Source of the DNA: Reyranella sp.
GTDB taxonomy: Bacteria; Pseudomonadota; Alphaproteobacteria; Reyranellales; Reyranellaceae
Assembly: GCA_030681635.1 (NCBI GenBank)
Contig: JAUXRT010000405.1
Location: 1-6,226 of the forward strand
DNA length: 6,226 bases
Direction: 5' to 3'
A program made the position numbers and the translations under genes. Positions within the stretch are counted from its first letter, which is position 1. Each line of letters starts with the position of its first letter. Below are positions 1 through 6,226 of the stretch, piece by piece. Below the pieces are notes generated by a model. That model was given only the letters and a program-made list of their open reading frames with translations, had not been told where the DNA came from and ran no database searches.

Positions 1-1
1 C

Positions 2-637
2 ACCCTGCCCGGCCCGATGACGCTGATCGACACGCTGGCCGATGGGTTTTATGGCGACCGCGTGAAAATGGCCTTCGCCTTCGCCGAGCTCCTGAACCAG
101 GAAGCCAAGGATCTCGAGAAGCTCGGCGTCGACGTGATCCAGTTCGACGAGCCGGCCTTCAACGTCTACCTCAACGAGACGGTCGACTGGGGCGTGCCGG
201 CGCTGGAGAAGGCGGCCGAAGGTCTCAAGTGCACGACCGCCGTGCACATCTGCTACGGCTACGGCATCGAGGCCAACAACAAGTGGAAGGAGACGCTGGG
301 CGAGAGCTGGCGTCAGTATGAACAGACCTTCCCGGCGCTCGACCGCAGCAAGATCCAGCAGGTCTCGCTCGAAGTCCGCGACAGTCACGTGCCGCCCGAG
401 CTGATGAAGCTCTTGAAGACCAAGACCGTGCTGGTCGGTGCCATCAACGTCGCCTCCGACAAGATCGAGACGCCGCAGGATGTGGCCGCGACGCTGAAGC
501 TCGCGACCAAGTTCGTCGACCCCGAGCGCATCCAGGCCTGCACCAACTGCGGCATGGCGCCGATGACGCTGGGTGTCGCCTACGGAAAATTGCGCGCTCT
601 CTCAGAGGGCGCGGCGCTCGCACGCAAGGCGCTCTAG
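2..637 (+). CDS. Core MetE-type (MesD-like) methionine synthase, C-terminal part, 5' truncated
   Basis: This is the catalytic barrel of a cobalamin-independent methionine synthase, which transfers a methyl group to homocysteine to make methionine in the cytoplasm. The reading frame is open from base 2, so the start lies outside the window. The visible part is about 211 residues. Numbering from the Met at base 17, all four zinc ligands of the MetE family are present: His77 and Cys79 (HICYG), Glu119 (SLEVRDS) and Cys178 (TNCGM). The motif IQFDEPAF at 41-48 is also typical. The wording of these motifs (LPGPMT, AVHICYGYG, CTNCGMAP) resembles, from memory, the short single-domain proteins of Pseudomonas and Acinetobacter now called MesD, rather than the long two-domain folate-dependent MetE. 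Such proteins are about 340 residues and work with a DUF1852 protein (MesX). The missing N-terminus leaves the exact subfamily open. The gene converges on mutS and its TAG stop overlaps the mutS stop. Confidence 0.88.
   Translation, partial: TLPGPMTLIDTLADGFYGDRVKMAFAFAELLNQEAKDLEKLGVDVIQFDEPAFNVYLNETVDWGVPALEKAAEGLKCTTAVHICYGYGIEANNKWKETLGESWRQYEQTFPALDRSKIQQVSLEVRDSHVPPELMKLLKTKTVLVGAINVASDKIETPQDVAATLKLATKFVDPERIQACTNCGMAPMTLGVAYGKLRALSEGAALARKAL
585..613 (-). terminator. Candidate intrinsic terminator for mutS
   Basis: Read on the minus strand, about 20 bases past the mutS stop, bases 613-593 form a hairpin with arms CGCGCCCT and AGAGCGCG. The loop is five bases and there is one C-A mismatch in the stem. 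It is followed by CAATTTTCC, which gives a run of four U in the transcript. The signal lies inside the coding sequence of the convergent methionine synthase gene. The U run is short and the stem imperfect, so this is a plausible but weak terminator. Confidence 0.35.
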
Positions 638-3324
638 GACAATTTGCGCCGCAGCTCGTAGAGCAGCTCAAGCGCCTGCTTGGGCGAGAGTTCGTCGGGA
701 TTGACCGACGTCAGCGCCTTCTCGACTTCCGACTCGGTGGCCTTCGCCGTCCCGCTCGCCGGACGCGCAGGTGCTGCTGCAAACAACGGCAGATCGTCGG
801 CAAGCTTGGTTACCGCGCCCGACTGCTCGCCCTTCTCCAGCACCGCCAGCACCTGCTCGGCGCGCGCCACGACGGCGGCCGGCAGGCCGGCGAGCTGCGC
901 CACGTGGATGCCGTAGGAACGATCGGCGGCGCCCGGCGCCACCTCGTGCAGGAACACGACCTCGTTCTGCCACTCCTTGACGCGCATTGTGTGCGGCGCC
1001 AGTGCGGCCAGCCGTTCCTTCAGCGCGCCCAATTCATGGAAATGCGTGGCGAACAGCGCGCGGCACTTGTTGACGTCGTGCAGATGCTCGAGCGTCGCCC
1101 AGGCGATGGAAAGACCATCGAAGGTGGCCGTGCCGCGGCCGATCTCGTCCAGGATCACCAGGCTTTTGGCCGTCGCCTGGTTGAGGATAGCTGCCGTTTC
1201 GACCATCTCGACCATGAAGGTGGAGCGGCCGCGCGCCAGATCGTCGGCGGCGCCGACGCGGCTAAAGAGGCGATCGACGATGCCGATGGTCGCGGCCTCG
1301 GCCGGCACAAAGGAACCGGCCTGCGCCATCACGGCGATCAGCGCGTTCTGGCGCAGGAAGGTCGACTTGCCGGCCATGTTCGGGCCAGTCAGCAACCATA
1401 GCCGGCGCTCGGCGCCGAGATCGCAGTCGTTGGGCACGAAGCCCGAGCCACCCTGCCGCAACAGCGCCGCTTCGACCACGGGATGGCGGCCGCCTTTCAG
1501 GACGAACGCGGGATCGTCGCTCAGCACCGGCCTTGTGTAGTGGCCGCTGGTCGCGAGTTCCGCCAGCGCCGCCGCCACGTCGAGCGCTGCCAGGGCGCGG
1601 CCGGCGGCGGCAACGGCGGCCGACACGGCCAGCACGCCCGCGGCCAACTGCTCGAACATCGCCAGCTCCAGCGCCAACGCCTGGTCGGCGGCGCGGCCGA
1701 TGCGGGTTTCGAGATCGGCCAGTTCGGGGGTGTTGAAGCGCGTGGCGTTCGACATCGACTGGCGGCGCGCAAAGCCCAAAGCCACGAGATCGAGCTTGTC
1801 GGCATGCGTCGCCGACACCTCGATATGGTAGCCGATCATGTTGTTGTGCCGGATTTTCAGCGTCGCGACGCCGGTCGAGGCGCGATACTTCGACTCCAGC
1901 GCCGCCACGGTCTTGCGGCTGTCGTCACGGAGCGTGCGCTGCTCGTCGAGTTCGGCGCGATAGCCGGTGCGGATGAAGCCGCCGTCGCGCGCAAACAGCG
2001 GCGGCTCGTCGACGAGCGCTGCCGCCAGCGCCTCGATCAGCGGCCGGTGATTCGAACACGCCGCCAGGATCTCGCCCAGCGGAGCGGGCGGTGGCGCCAG
2101 CGCTTCGGGCTCGGCACCGAGCATGGCCGCCAGCGCCTCGCCCGAATCGAGGCCGTCGCGCAGCGCCGCCAGATCACGCGGGCCACCGCGGCCGACACTG
2201 AGACGCGTAAGGGCGCGTTCGATGTCGGGCGTGCGCTTCAGCGCCTCGCGCACGCGCTCGCGCACAGGAGGACGCTCGACGAAGAGCTGCACCAGGTCGA
2301 GCCGCCGCTCGATCGCGGCACGATCCGTCAGAGGTGCTGCGATGCGCTCAGCCAGCAGGCGCGCGCCGGGGCCGGTCAGGGTGCGGTCGATGGTGGCCAG
2401 CAACGTGCCGTCGCGGCGGCCGTCGAGGCTGCGCACCAGTTCCAGATTGCGCCGCGTCGCAGGATCGATCTCCATCGTGCCATCGGCGCGTTCGCGGCGC
2501 GGCGGCGCCAGCGCCGGCCGCTTGCCGGCCTGTGTCAGCTCGACATAGTCGAGCAGCGCGCCGCAGGCCGCGACCTCGGCCCGCGAGAACGAGCCGAAGC
2601 TTTCCAGGGCAGCCACATTGAAGGCGGACTGCAGGCGCTTGCGGGCATTGTCGCTGTCGAAGCGCGCCGAGGGCAGCGGCGTCAGCACCGAGGACCAGTC
2701 TTCCAGCGCCGCCTTCAGCGGCTCGCGGGCGAGCAGCCGGTCGGGCAACAGAAGTTCGCCCGGCGCCAAACGCGCCAGCGCCGCAGCCAATTGAGACGGC
2801 AGCACCGGTTGGGTGGCGAAATCGGCGGTCGAGAGGTCGAGCCAGGCCAGGGCCAGCTCGCCCTGGGCCTCGGCGACGGCGGCGAGATAATTGTGGCTGC
2901 GCGCATCGAGCAGAGAGTCTTCGGTGAGGGTGCCCGGCGTGATGACCCGCACCACGGCACGCTCGACGACGGATTTCGCACCGCGCTTCTTGGCCTCGGC
3001 AGGGTCCTCGACCTGCTCGCAGACCGCGACCTTGAAGCCCTGGCGGATCAGGCGCGACAGGTAGGCCTCGTGGCTGTGCACCGGCACGCCGCACATCTTG
3101 ATGTCTTCGCCCATGTGCTGGCCGCGCTTGGTGAGCGCGATGTCGAGTGCCGCCGAGGCTTTCACGGCATCGTCGAAGAACAATTCATAGAAATCGCCCA
3201 TCCGGTAGAACACCAGATGGTCGGGATGCTGCGCCTTGATCGCCAAGTACTGGCGCATCATCGGCGTCGCATCGACGGGAATCGTCGGTGCGGTGCCAGG
3301 GGGAGCAGCTGAACTGTCGGGCAC
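634..3324 (-). CDS. mutS: DNA mismatch repair protein MutS
   Basis: MutS recognises base mismatches and small loops in newly replicated DNA and uses its ATPase to recruit MutL. From the GTG chosen here it is 896 residues, normal for the family. Near the N-terminus TPMMRQYLAIK and GDFYELF carry the mismatch-reading Phe-x-Glu pair (Phe45, Glu47). Connector, lever and clamp regions follow. The ATPase has Walker A GPNMAGKST at 647-655, Walker B with Asp726-Glu727 (ILDEIGRG), and ATHFHEL after it. DDLPLF at 843-848 looks like a sliding-clamp binding motif, and the last 22 residues (NPDELSPKQALELLYELRRK) match the C-terminal oligomerisation helices. The GTG at 3324-3322 is preceded by GAGGA with a 6-base spacer. 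In-frame ATGs at 3354, 3372 and 3450 (906, 912 and 938 residues) have no clear ribosome binding site, and the extra residues are not MutS-like. No key residue is missing. Confidence 0.97.
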   Translation of the reverse strand: MPDSSAAPPGTAPTIPVDATPMMRQYLAIKAQHPDHLVFYRMGDFYELFFDDAVKASAALDIALTKRGQHMGEDIKMCGVPVHSHEAYLSRLIRQGFKVAVCEQVEDPAEAKKRGAKSVVERAVVRVITPGTLTEDSLLDARSHNYLAAVAEAQGELALAWLDLSTADFATQPVLPSQLAAALARLAPGELLLPDRLLAREPLKAALEDWSSVLTPLPSARFDSDNARKRLQSAFNVAALESFGSFSRAEVAACGALLDYVELTQAGKRPALAPPRRERADGTMEIDPATRRNLELVRSLDGRRDGTLLATIDRTLTGPGARLLAERIAAPLTDRAAIERRLDLVQLFVERPPVRERVREALKRTPDIERALTRLSVGRGGPRDLAALRDGLDSGEALAAMLGAEPEALAPPPAPLGEILAACSNHRPLIEALAAALVDEPPLFARDGGFIRTGYRAELDEQRTLRDDSRKTVAALESKYRASTGVATLKIRHNNMIGYHIEVSATHADKLDLVALGFARRQSMSNATRFNTPELADLETRIGRAADQALALELAMFEQLAAGVLAVSAAVAAAGRALAALDVAAALAELATSGHYTRPVLSDDPAFVLKGGRHPVVEAALLRQGGSGFVPNDCDLGAERRLWLLTGPNMAGKSTFLRQNALIAVMAQAGSFVPAEAATIGIVDRLFSRVGAADDLARGRSTFMVEMVETAAILNQATAKSLVILDEIGRGTATFDGLSIAWATLEHLHDVNKCRALFATHFHELGALKERLAALAPHTMRVKEWQNEVVFLHEVAPGAADRSYGIHVAQLAGLPAAVVARAEQVLAVLEKGEQSGAVTKLADDLPLFAAAPARPASGTAKATESEVEKALTSVNPDELSPKQALELLYELRRKLS

Positions 3325-3330
3325 GATGGA

Positions 3331-3335
3331 TCCTC
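3331..3335 (-). promoter_or_regulatory. Ribosome binding site that decides the mutS start
   Basis: GAGGA on the minus strand lies six bases before the in-frame GTG at 3324-3322. It is the only good Shine-Dalgarno match near any of the possible mutS starts, so it favours the GTG over the upstream ATG codons. Conservation in relatives has not been checked. Confidence 0.6.
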
Positions 3336-3465
3336 GCTGGGCTCGGTCTACCATAGAAAGCCGGCCGGCCATGTGGACGAGCGGTGGATCACGCTGCAGC
3401 GCAGTATCGGATATTCCCGCACGCTGGCCCCGGCTGTGGATTGCCGCCAATATGCGCCCTCAAAC

Positions 3466-3470
3466 GGGAG
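3466..3470 (+). promoter_or_regulatory. Ribosome binding site of maeB
   Basis: GGGAG lies seven bases before the ATG at 3478 and four bases before the directly preceding ATG at 3475. The spacing favours the second ATG, but the two choices differ by a single Met. It also argues against the longer frame opened by a GTG at 3373. Confidence 0.65.
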
Positions 3471-3477
3471 TGAAATG

Positions 3478-5778
3478 ATGGCGAGCAAAAGCTCGGAAGC
3501 GATGGTCAGCAACGAAATGGGCGATCTCGACGGGGATTCGCTGCGCATGCATGCAGCGGGCCGGCCCGGCAAGATCGAGATCGTCGCCACCAAGCCGCTG
3601 GTAACCCAGCGCGACCTGGCGCTGGCCTATTCGCCGGGCGTCGCCGCGCCCTGCCTGGAAATCGCCCGGGACCCCTCGCTCGCCTACGACTACACCATCA
3701 AGGGCAACCTGGTGGCCGTGATCTCCAACGGCACCGCCGTGCTGGGCCTCGGCGACATCGGCGCGCTCGCCGGCAAGCCGGTAATGGAGGGCAAGGCCGT
3801 GCTCTTCAAGCGCTTCGCCGACGTCGATTGCATCGACATCGAGGTCGACACCAAGGACGTCGACCAGTTCGTCAACGCCGTGCGCTACCTCGGGCCGACC
3901 TTCGGCGGCATCAATCTGGAGGACATCAAGGCGCCGGAGTGCTTCATCATCGAGCAGCGCCTGCGCGAATTGATGGACATCCCGATCTTCCACGACGACC
4001 AGCACGGCACCGCCATCGTCTCGGCGGCCGGCCTGATCAACGCGTTGCATCTCACCGGCCGCAACATCAAGGACATCAAGATGGTGGTGAACGGCGCCGG
4101 CGCCGCCTCCATCGCCTGCATCGAGCTGGTGAAGGCGATGGGCCTGCCGCACGAGAACGCCATCCTGTGCGACACCAAGGGCGTGATCTACCAGGGACGC
4201 ACCGAGGGCATGAACCAGTGGAAGAGCGCCCATGCGGTGCGCACCAAGGCGCGCACGCTGGAGGAGGCCATGAAGGGCGCCGACGTCTTCTTCGGCCTGT
4301 CGGTGAAGGGCGCCGTCACCAAGGAGATGGTCCAGTCGATGGCGGCCAAGCCAATCATTTTTGCCATGGCCAACCCCGATCCGGAGATCACGCCCGAGGA
4401 CGTGAAGTCGGTGCGCGCCGACGCCATCATCGCCACGGGCCGCAGCGACTATGCCAACCAGATCAACAACGTGCTGGGCTTCCCCTACATCTTCCGTGGC
4501 GCGCTGGACGTGCGCGCCAGCACCATCAACGAGGAGATGAAGGTGGCCGCCGCCGAAGCGCTGGCCAAGCTCGCGCGCGAGGACGTGCCCGACGAGGTCG
4601 ACCGTGCCTATTCCGGACGCCGGCTGCGCTACGGGCCCGACTATGTCGTGCCGGTGCCGTTCGACCCGCGCCTGATCTCGGCCGTGTCGGCGGCAGTGGC
4701 GCAGGCCGCCATGGACTCGGGCGTGGCGCGCAAGCCGATCGCCGACATGGCGGAATATCGTCGCGACCTTTCCGGCCGCCTCGACCCGACCAGCCACTGG
4801 CTGCAAAGCCTGTTCGACCAGGTGAAGGCCAACCCGCAGCGCATCGTGTTCGCCGAGGGTGAGGAAGAACGCACCATCCGCGCCGCCGTCGTGTTCCGCG
4901 ATAACGGCTACGGCACGCCGATCCTGATCGGCCGCGAGGAACAGGTCCGCGACACCATGAAGGCGCTCGGCATCACCGACGATTCGAACCTGGAGATCCA
5001 CAACGCCCGTCTCTCGACGCGCAACGCGCCCTACACCGACCTGGTCTACAAGCGCCTGCAGCGCGACGGCTACCTGCGCCGCGATGTGCAGCGCATGGTC
5101 AACCAGGGCCGCAACGTGTTCGGCGCCTGCATGGTGGCGATGGGCGATGCCGACGGCATGGTGACCGGCATCACGCGGCGCTTTCCCGAATGCTACGCCG
5201 ACGTGAAACGGGTCATCAACGTTGAGCCCAGCAAGGTGCCAATGGGCTATTCCATCGTCGTGGCACGCCACGGCACGGTGTTCTTGGCCGACACCTCGAT
5301 CAACGAGACGCCCTCGCCCGAGGAGCTTGCGACCATCGCCAAGCAGATGGCCTTCAACGCCCGCACCATGGGCCACGACCCGCGCATCGCCTTCGTCTCC
5401 TTCTCCAACTTCGGCAGCCGCGAGATCGAGCGCATCGACCGCATCCGCAAGGCGATCCGCCTGCTCGACGCCGAGAAGGTCGATTTCGAGTACGACGGCG
5501 AGATGCAGGCCGACATGGCGCTCGATTACGAGCTGCTGCACGAGACCTACCCGTTCTGCCGCCTGACCGGCGCCGCCAACGTGCTGGTGATGCCGGGGCT
5601 GCACTCGGCCCACATCTCGTCGCGCCTGATGCAGGCGCTGGGCGGCGTGACCGTGATCGGCCCGGTGATCGACGGCCTGCAGAAGCCGGTCCAGATCGTC
5701 CCGATGGGGGCGACGGTCAGCGATCTCGTCAACCACGCGGCGCTGGCGGCCTACGGCGCGCTGAAGGCACGGAGGTAG
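3478..5778 (+). CDS. maeB: NADP-type malic enzyme with C-terminal phosphotransacetylase-like domain
   Basis: This enzyme oxidatively decarboxylates L-malate to pyruvate and CO2 with reduction of NAD(P)+, linking the TCA cycle to pyruvate and supplying NADPH. It is 766 residues, the size of E. coli MaeB and rhizobial Tme/Dme. The malic domain has YSPGVAAPC with Tyr51, the catalytic Lys106 (GKAVLFKR), metal ligands Glu148-Asp149 (NLEDIK) and Asp174 (FHDDQHGTA). Their spacing matches what I recall for E. coli MaeB. The nucleotide-binding loop VNGAGAAS is at 204-211, and GRSDYANQINNVLGFPY follows. From about residue 440 to the end there is a phosphotransacetylase-like domain, which in this family is inactive and mediates oligomerisation and acetyl-CoA control. 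Where phosphotransacetylase has its catalytic Ser-Arg, this protein has Pro742-Met743. NADP rather than NAD preference is inferred from family and synteny, not from a residue I can read. It is divergent from mutS and probably co-transcribed with the amidohydrolase gene that follows. Confidence 0.95.
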   Translation: MASKSSEAMVSNEMGDLDGDSLRMHAAGRPGKIEIVATKPLVTQRDLALAYSPGVAAPCLEIARDPSLAYDYTIKGNLVAVISNGTAVLGLGDIGALAGKPVMEGKAVLFKRFADVDCIDIEVDTKDVDQFVNAVRYLGPTFGGINLEDIKAPECFIIEQRLRELMDIPIFHDDQHGTAIVSAAGLINALHLTGRNIKDIKMVVNGAGAASIACIELVKAMGLPHENAILCDTKGVIYQGRTEGMNQWKSAHAVRTKARTLEEAMKGADVFFGLSVKGAVTKEMVQSMAAKPIIFAMANPDPEITPEDVKSVRADAIIATGRSDYANQINNVLGFPYIFRGALDVRASTINEEMKVAAAEALAKLAREDVPDEVDRAYSGRRLRYGPDYVVPVPFDPRLISAVSAAVAQAAMDSGVARKPIADMAEYRRDLSGRLDPTSHWLQSLFDQVKANPQRIVFAEGEEERTIRAAVVFRDNGYGTPILIGREEQVRDTMKALGITDDSNLEIHNARLSTRNAPYTDLVYKRLQRDGYLRRDVQRMVNQGRNVFGACMVAMGDADGMVTGITRRFPECYADVKRVINVEPSKVPMGYSIVVARHGTVFLADTSINETPSPEELATIAKQMAFNARTMGHDPRIAFVSFSNFGSREIERIDRIRKAIRLLDAEKVDFEYDGEMQADMALDYELLHETYPFCRLTGAANVLVMPGLHSAHISSRLMQALGGVTVIGPVIDGLQKPVQIVPMGATVSDLVNHAALAAYGALKARR
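5771..5775 (+). promoter_or_regulatory. Ribosome binding site of the amidohydrolase gene, inside the maeB end
   Basis: GGAGG falls in the last codons of maeB, and the spacer to the ATG at 5781 is TAGGG, which includes the maeB stop codon. Terminating ribosomes therefore sit on the start region of the next gene, which suggests translational coupling within an operon. Confidence 0.75.
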
Positions 5779-5780
5779 GG

Positions 5781-6226
5781 ATGGCCGATCTCGTCATTCG
5801 CGGCGCCACCATCGTCGACGGCCTCGGCCACGAGCCCCGGCGCGCCGACCTCGCGGTCAAGGACGGCCGCATCGCCGCCATTGGCGAGATCAAGGACAAA
5901 GCCGCCGAGACGATCGACGCCGGCGGCCTCCCGCTGGCGCCCGGCATCGTCGTCGTGCACACCCATTACGACGCCCAGGTCACCTGGGACACGACATTGT
6001 CGCCGTCGCCGTCGCTCGGCGTCACCACGGCGGTGATCGTCAACTGCGGCTTCGGCATCGTGCCGGCGCCGCCCGCCGTGCGCGACCTGGTGATCCGCAA
6101 CCTCTCGGTCGTCGAGGGCATGGATCTCGACGCGCTGCGCCAGGGCATCGCCTGGGATTTCGAAAGTTTCAGCGACTACATGGCGATGCTGCGTCGGCGC
6201 GGCGCCTACGCCAATCTCGCGGTGCT
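5781..6226 (+). CDS. Amidohydrolase family protein, N-acyl-D-amino-acid deacylase type, 3' truncated
   Basis: The first 148 residues of a metal-dependent hydrolase of the D-aminoacylase group are present; the window ends before the stop. Full-length relatives are about 500-580 residues. The N-terminus MADLVIRGATIVDG and KDGRIAAIG are the usual beta-sandwich opening of the amidohydrolase superfamily. HTHYDAQ gives metal ligands His60 and His62, and NCGFG gives Cys89, the cysteine that marks the D-aminoacylase branch. VEGM and WDFESF further on also fit that branch. The later His and Asp ligands lie outside the window, so activity and substrate (N-acyl-D-Glu, D-Asp or other) cannot be read. The residue two before His60, usually Asp in PGF-[VI]-D-x-HTH, is Val58 here. 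The start ATG follows the maeB stop after two bases and has a strong GGAGG, so the gene is probably expressed with maeB. No metabolic link to malate is obvious. Confidence 0.87.
   Translation, partial: MADLVIRGATIVDGLGHEPRRADLAVKDGRIAAIGEIKDKAAETIDAGGLPLAPGIVVVHTHYDAQVTWDTTLSPSPSLGVTTAVIVNCGFGIVPAPPAVRDLVIRNLSVVEGMDLDALRQGIAWDFESFSDYMAMLRRRGAYANLAV

Larger units (their letters stand above)
3325..3477. promoter_or_regulatory. Divergent spacer between mutS and maeB
   Basis: These roughly 150 bases must hold the promoters for mutS (leftward) and maeB (rightward), since both genes start here. I cannot point to a convincing -35/-10 pair in either direction. Two perfect 10-base palindromes stand out: GCCGGCCGGC at 3360-3369 and CGCTGCAGCG at 3392-3401, with centres 32 bases apart. 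Whether either binds a regulator is unknown. If the mutS start were one of the upstream ATG codons, part of this region would be coding. Confidence 0.5.

Noticed and set aside
667..684. A hairpin (CTCAAGC, loop GCCT, GCTTGGG) as terminator of the methionine synthase gene.
   Set aside because: No T run follows on the plus strand, and the bases encode the conserved MutS C-terminal helix (SPKQALEL), so the symmetry is probably chance.
1483..3312. A 609-codon open frame antisense to mutS.
   Set aside because: The translation is an Arg/Gln/Ala-rich mixture without motifs, typical of an antisense shadow of a GC-rich gene, and mutS on the other strand is unambiguous.
3373..3477. A possible longer start of the malic enzyme at a GTG at 3373.
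   Set aside because: The added 35 residues do not look like a malic enzyme N-terminus, and the good ribosome binding site (GGGAG at 3466-3470) serves the ATG pair at 3475/3478.
3325..3477. Sigma-70-like promoter boxes (for example TATGGT on the minus strand near 3350).
   Set aside because: No -35 match lies at proper spacing, so no specific promoter is claimed.
4357..4363. A run of T inside maeB (ATTTTTG) as a possible internal terminator.
   Set aside because: No stable hairpin precedes it, and it encodes Ile-Phe in a conserved stretch of the enzyme.
3460..5736. A 758-codon open frame antisense to maeB.
   Set aside because: It mirrors the real gene in GC-rich DNA. Its translation is rich in His, Asp, Val, Gly and Ala with no recognisable domain, while the plus strand encodes a complete malic enzyme with all catalytic residues.
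5997..6017. Short TCGCCG repeat in the amidohydrolase gene.
   Set aside because: It encodes Ser-Pro-Ser-Pro-Ser in frame, is only about two units long, and is expected in GC-rich coding DNA.

Overview
The window is GC-rich (roughly two thirds G+C by eye, with strong G/C preference at third codon positions). It is almost entirely coding, with three housekeeping-type genes and one catabolic-looking gene. A mutS gene set divergently beside a malic enzyme with a fused phosphotransacetylase-like domain is an arrangement I recall from rhizobia and related Alphaproteobacteria. A GC-rich alphaproteobacterium is therefore the best guess, but I cannot name a genus.

Layout, left to right. Positions 2-637 (+) hold the C-terminal part of a cobalamin-independent methionine synthase of the short 'core MetE' type, cut by the left edge. 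It converges on mutS (634-3324, -), and the two stop codons share one CTAG tetranucleotide, so there is no intergenic space. A candidate intrinsic terminator for mutS lies inside the end of the methionine synthase gene. A divergent spacer of about 150 bp (3325-3477) separates mutS from maeB (3478-5778, +), a two-domain malic enzyme. Two bases after the maeB stop, an amidohydrolase gene of the N-acyl-D-amino-acid deacylase type starts (5781, +) and runs off the right edge. Its ribosome binding site lies inside the last maeB codons, so these two genes are probably co-transcribed.

The genes do not form one pathway. They cover methionine synthesis, mismatch repair, malate-to-pyruvate conversion and probable deacylation of N-acyl amino acids. 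I see no mobile element, CRISPR array, RNA gene or large repeat, and no evidence of a new biological system. The more interesting points are the probable MesD-type methionine synthase (which predicts a DUF1852/MesX partner outside the window), the fully overlapped convergent gene ends with a terminator-like signal in rare codons, the probable GTG start of MutS, two perfect palindromes in the divergent spacer, and a missing conserved Asp in the amidohydrolase metal-site motif.
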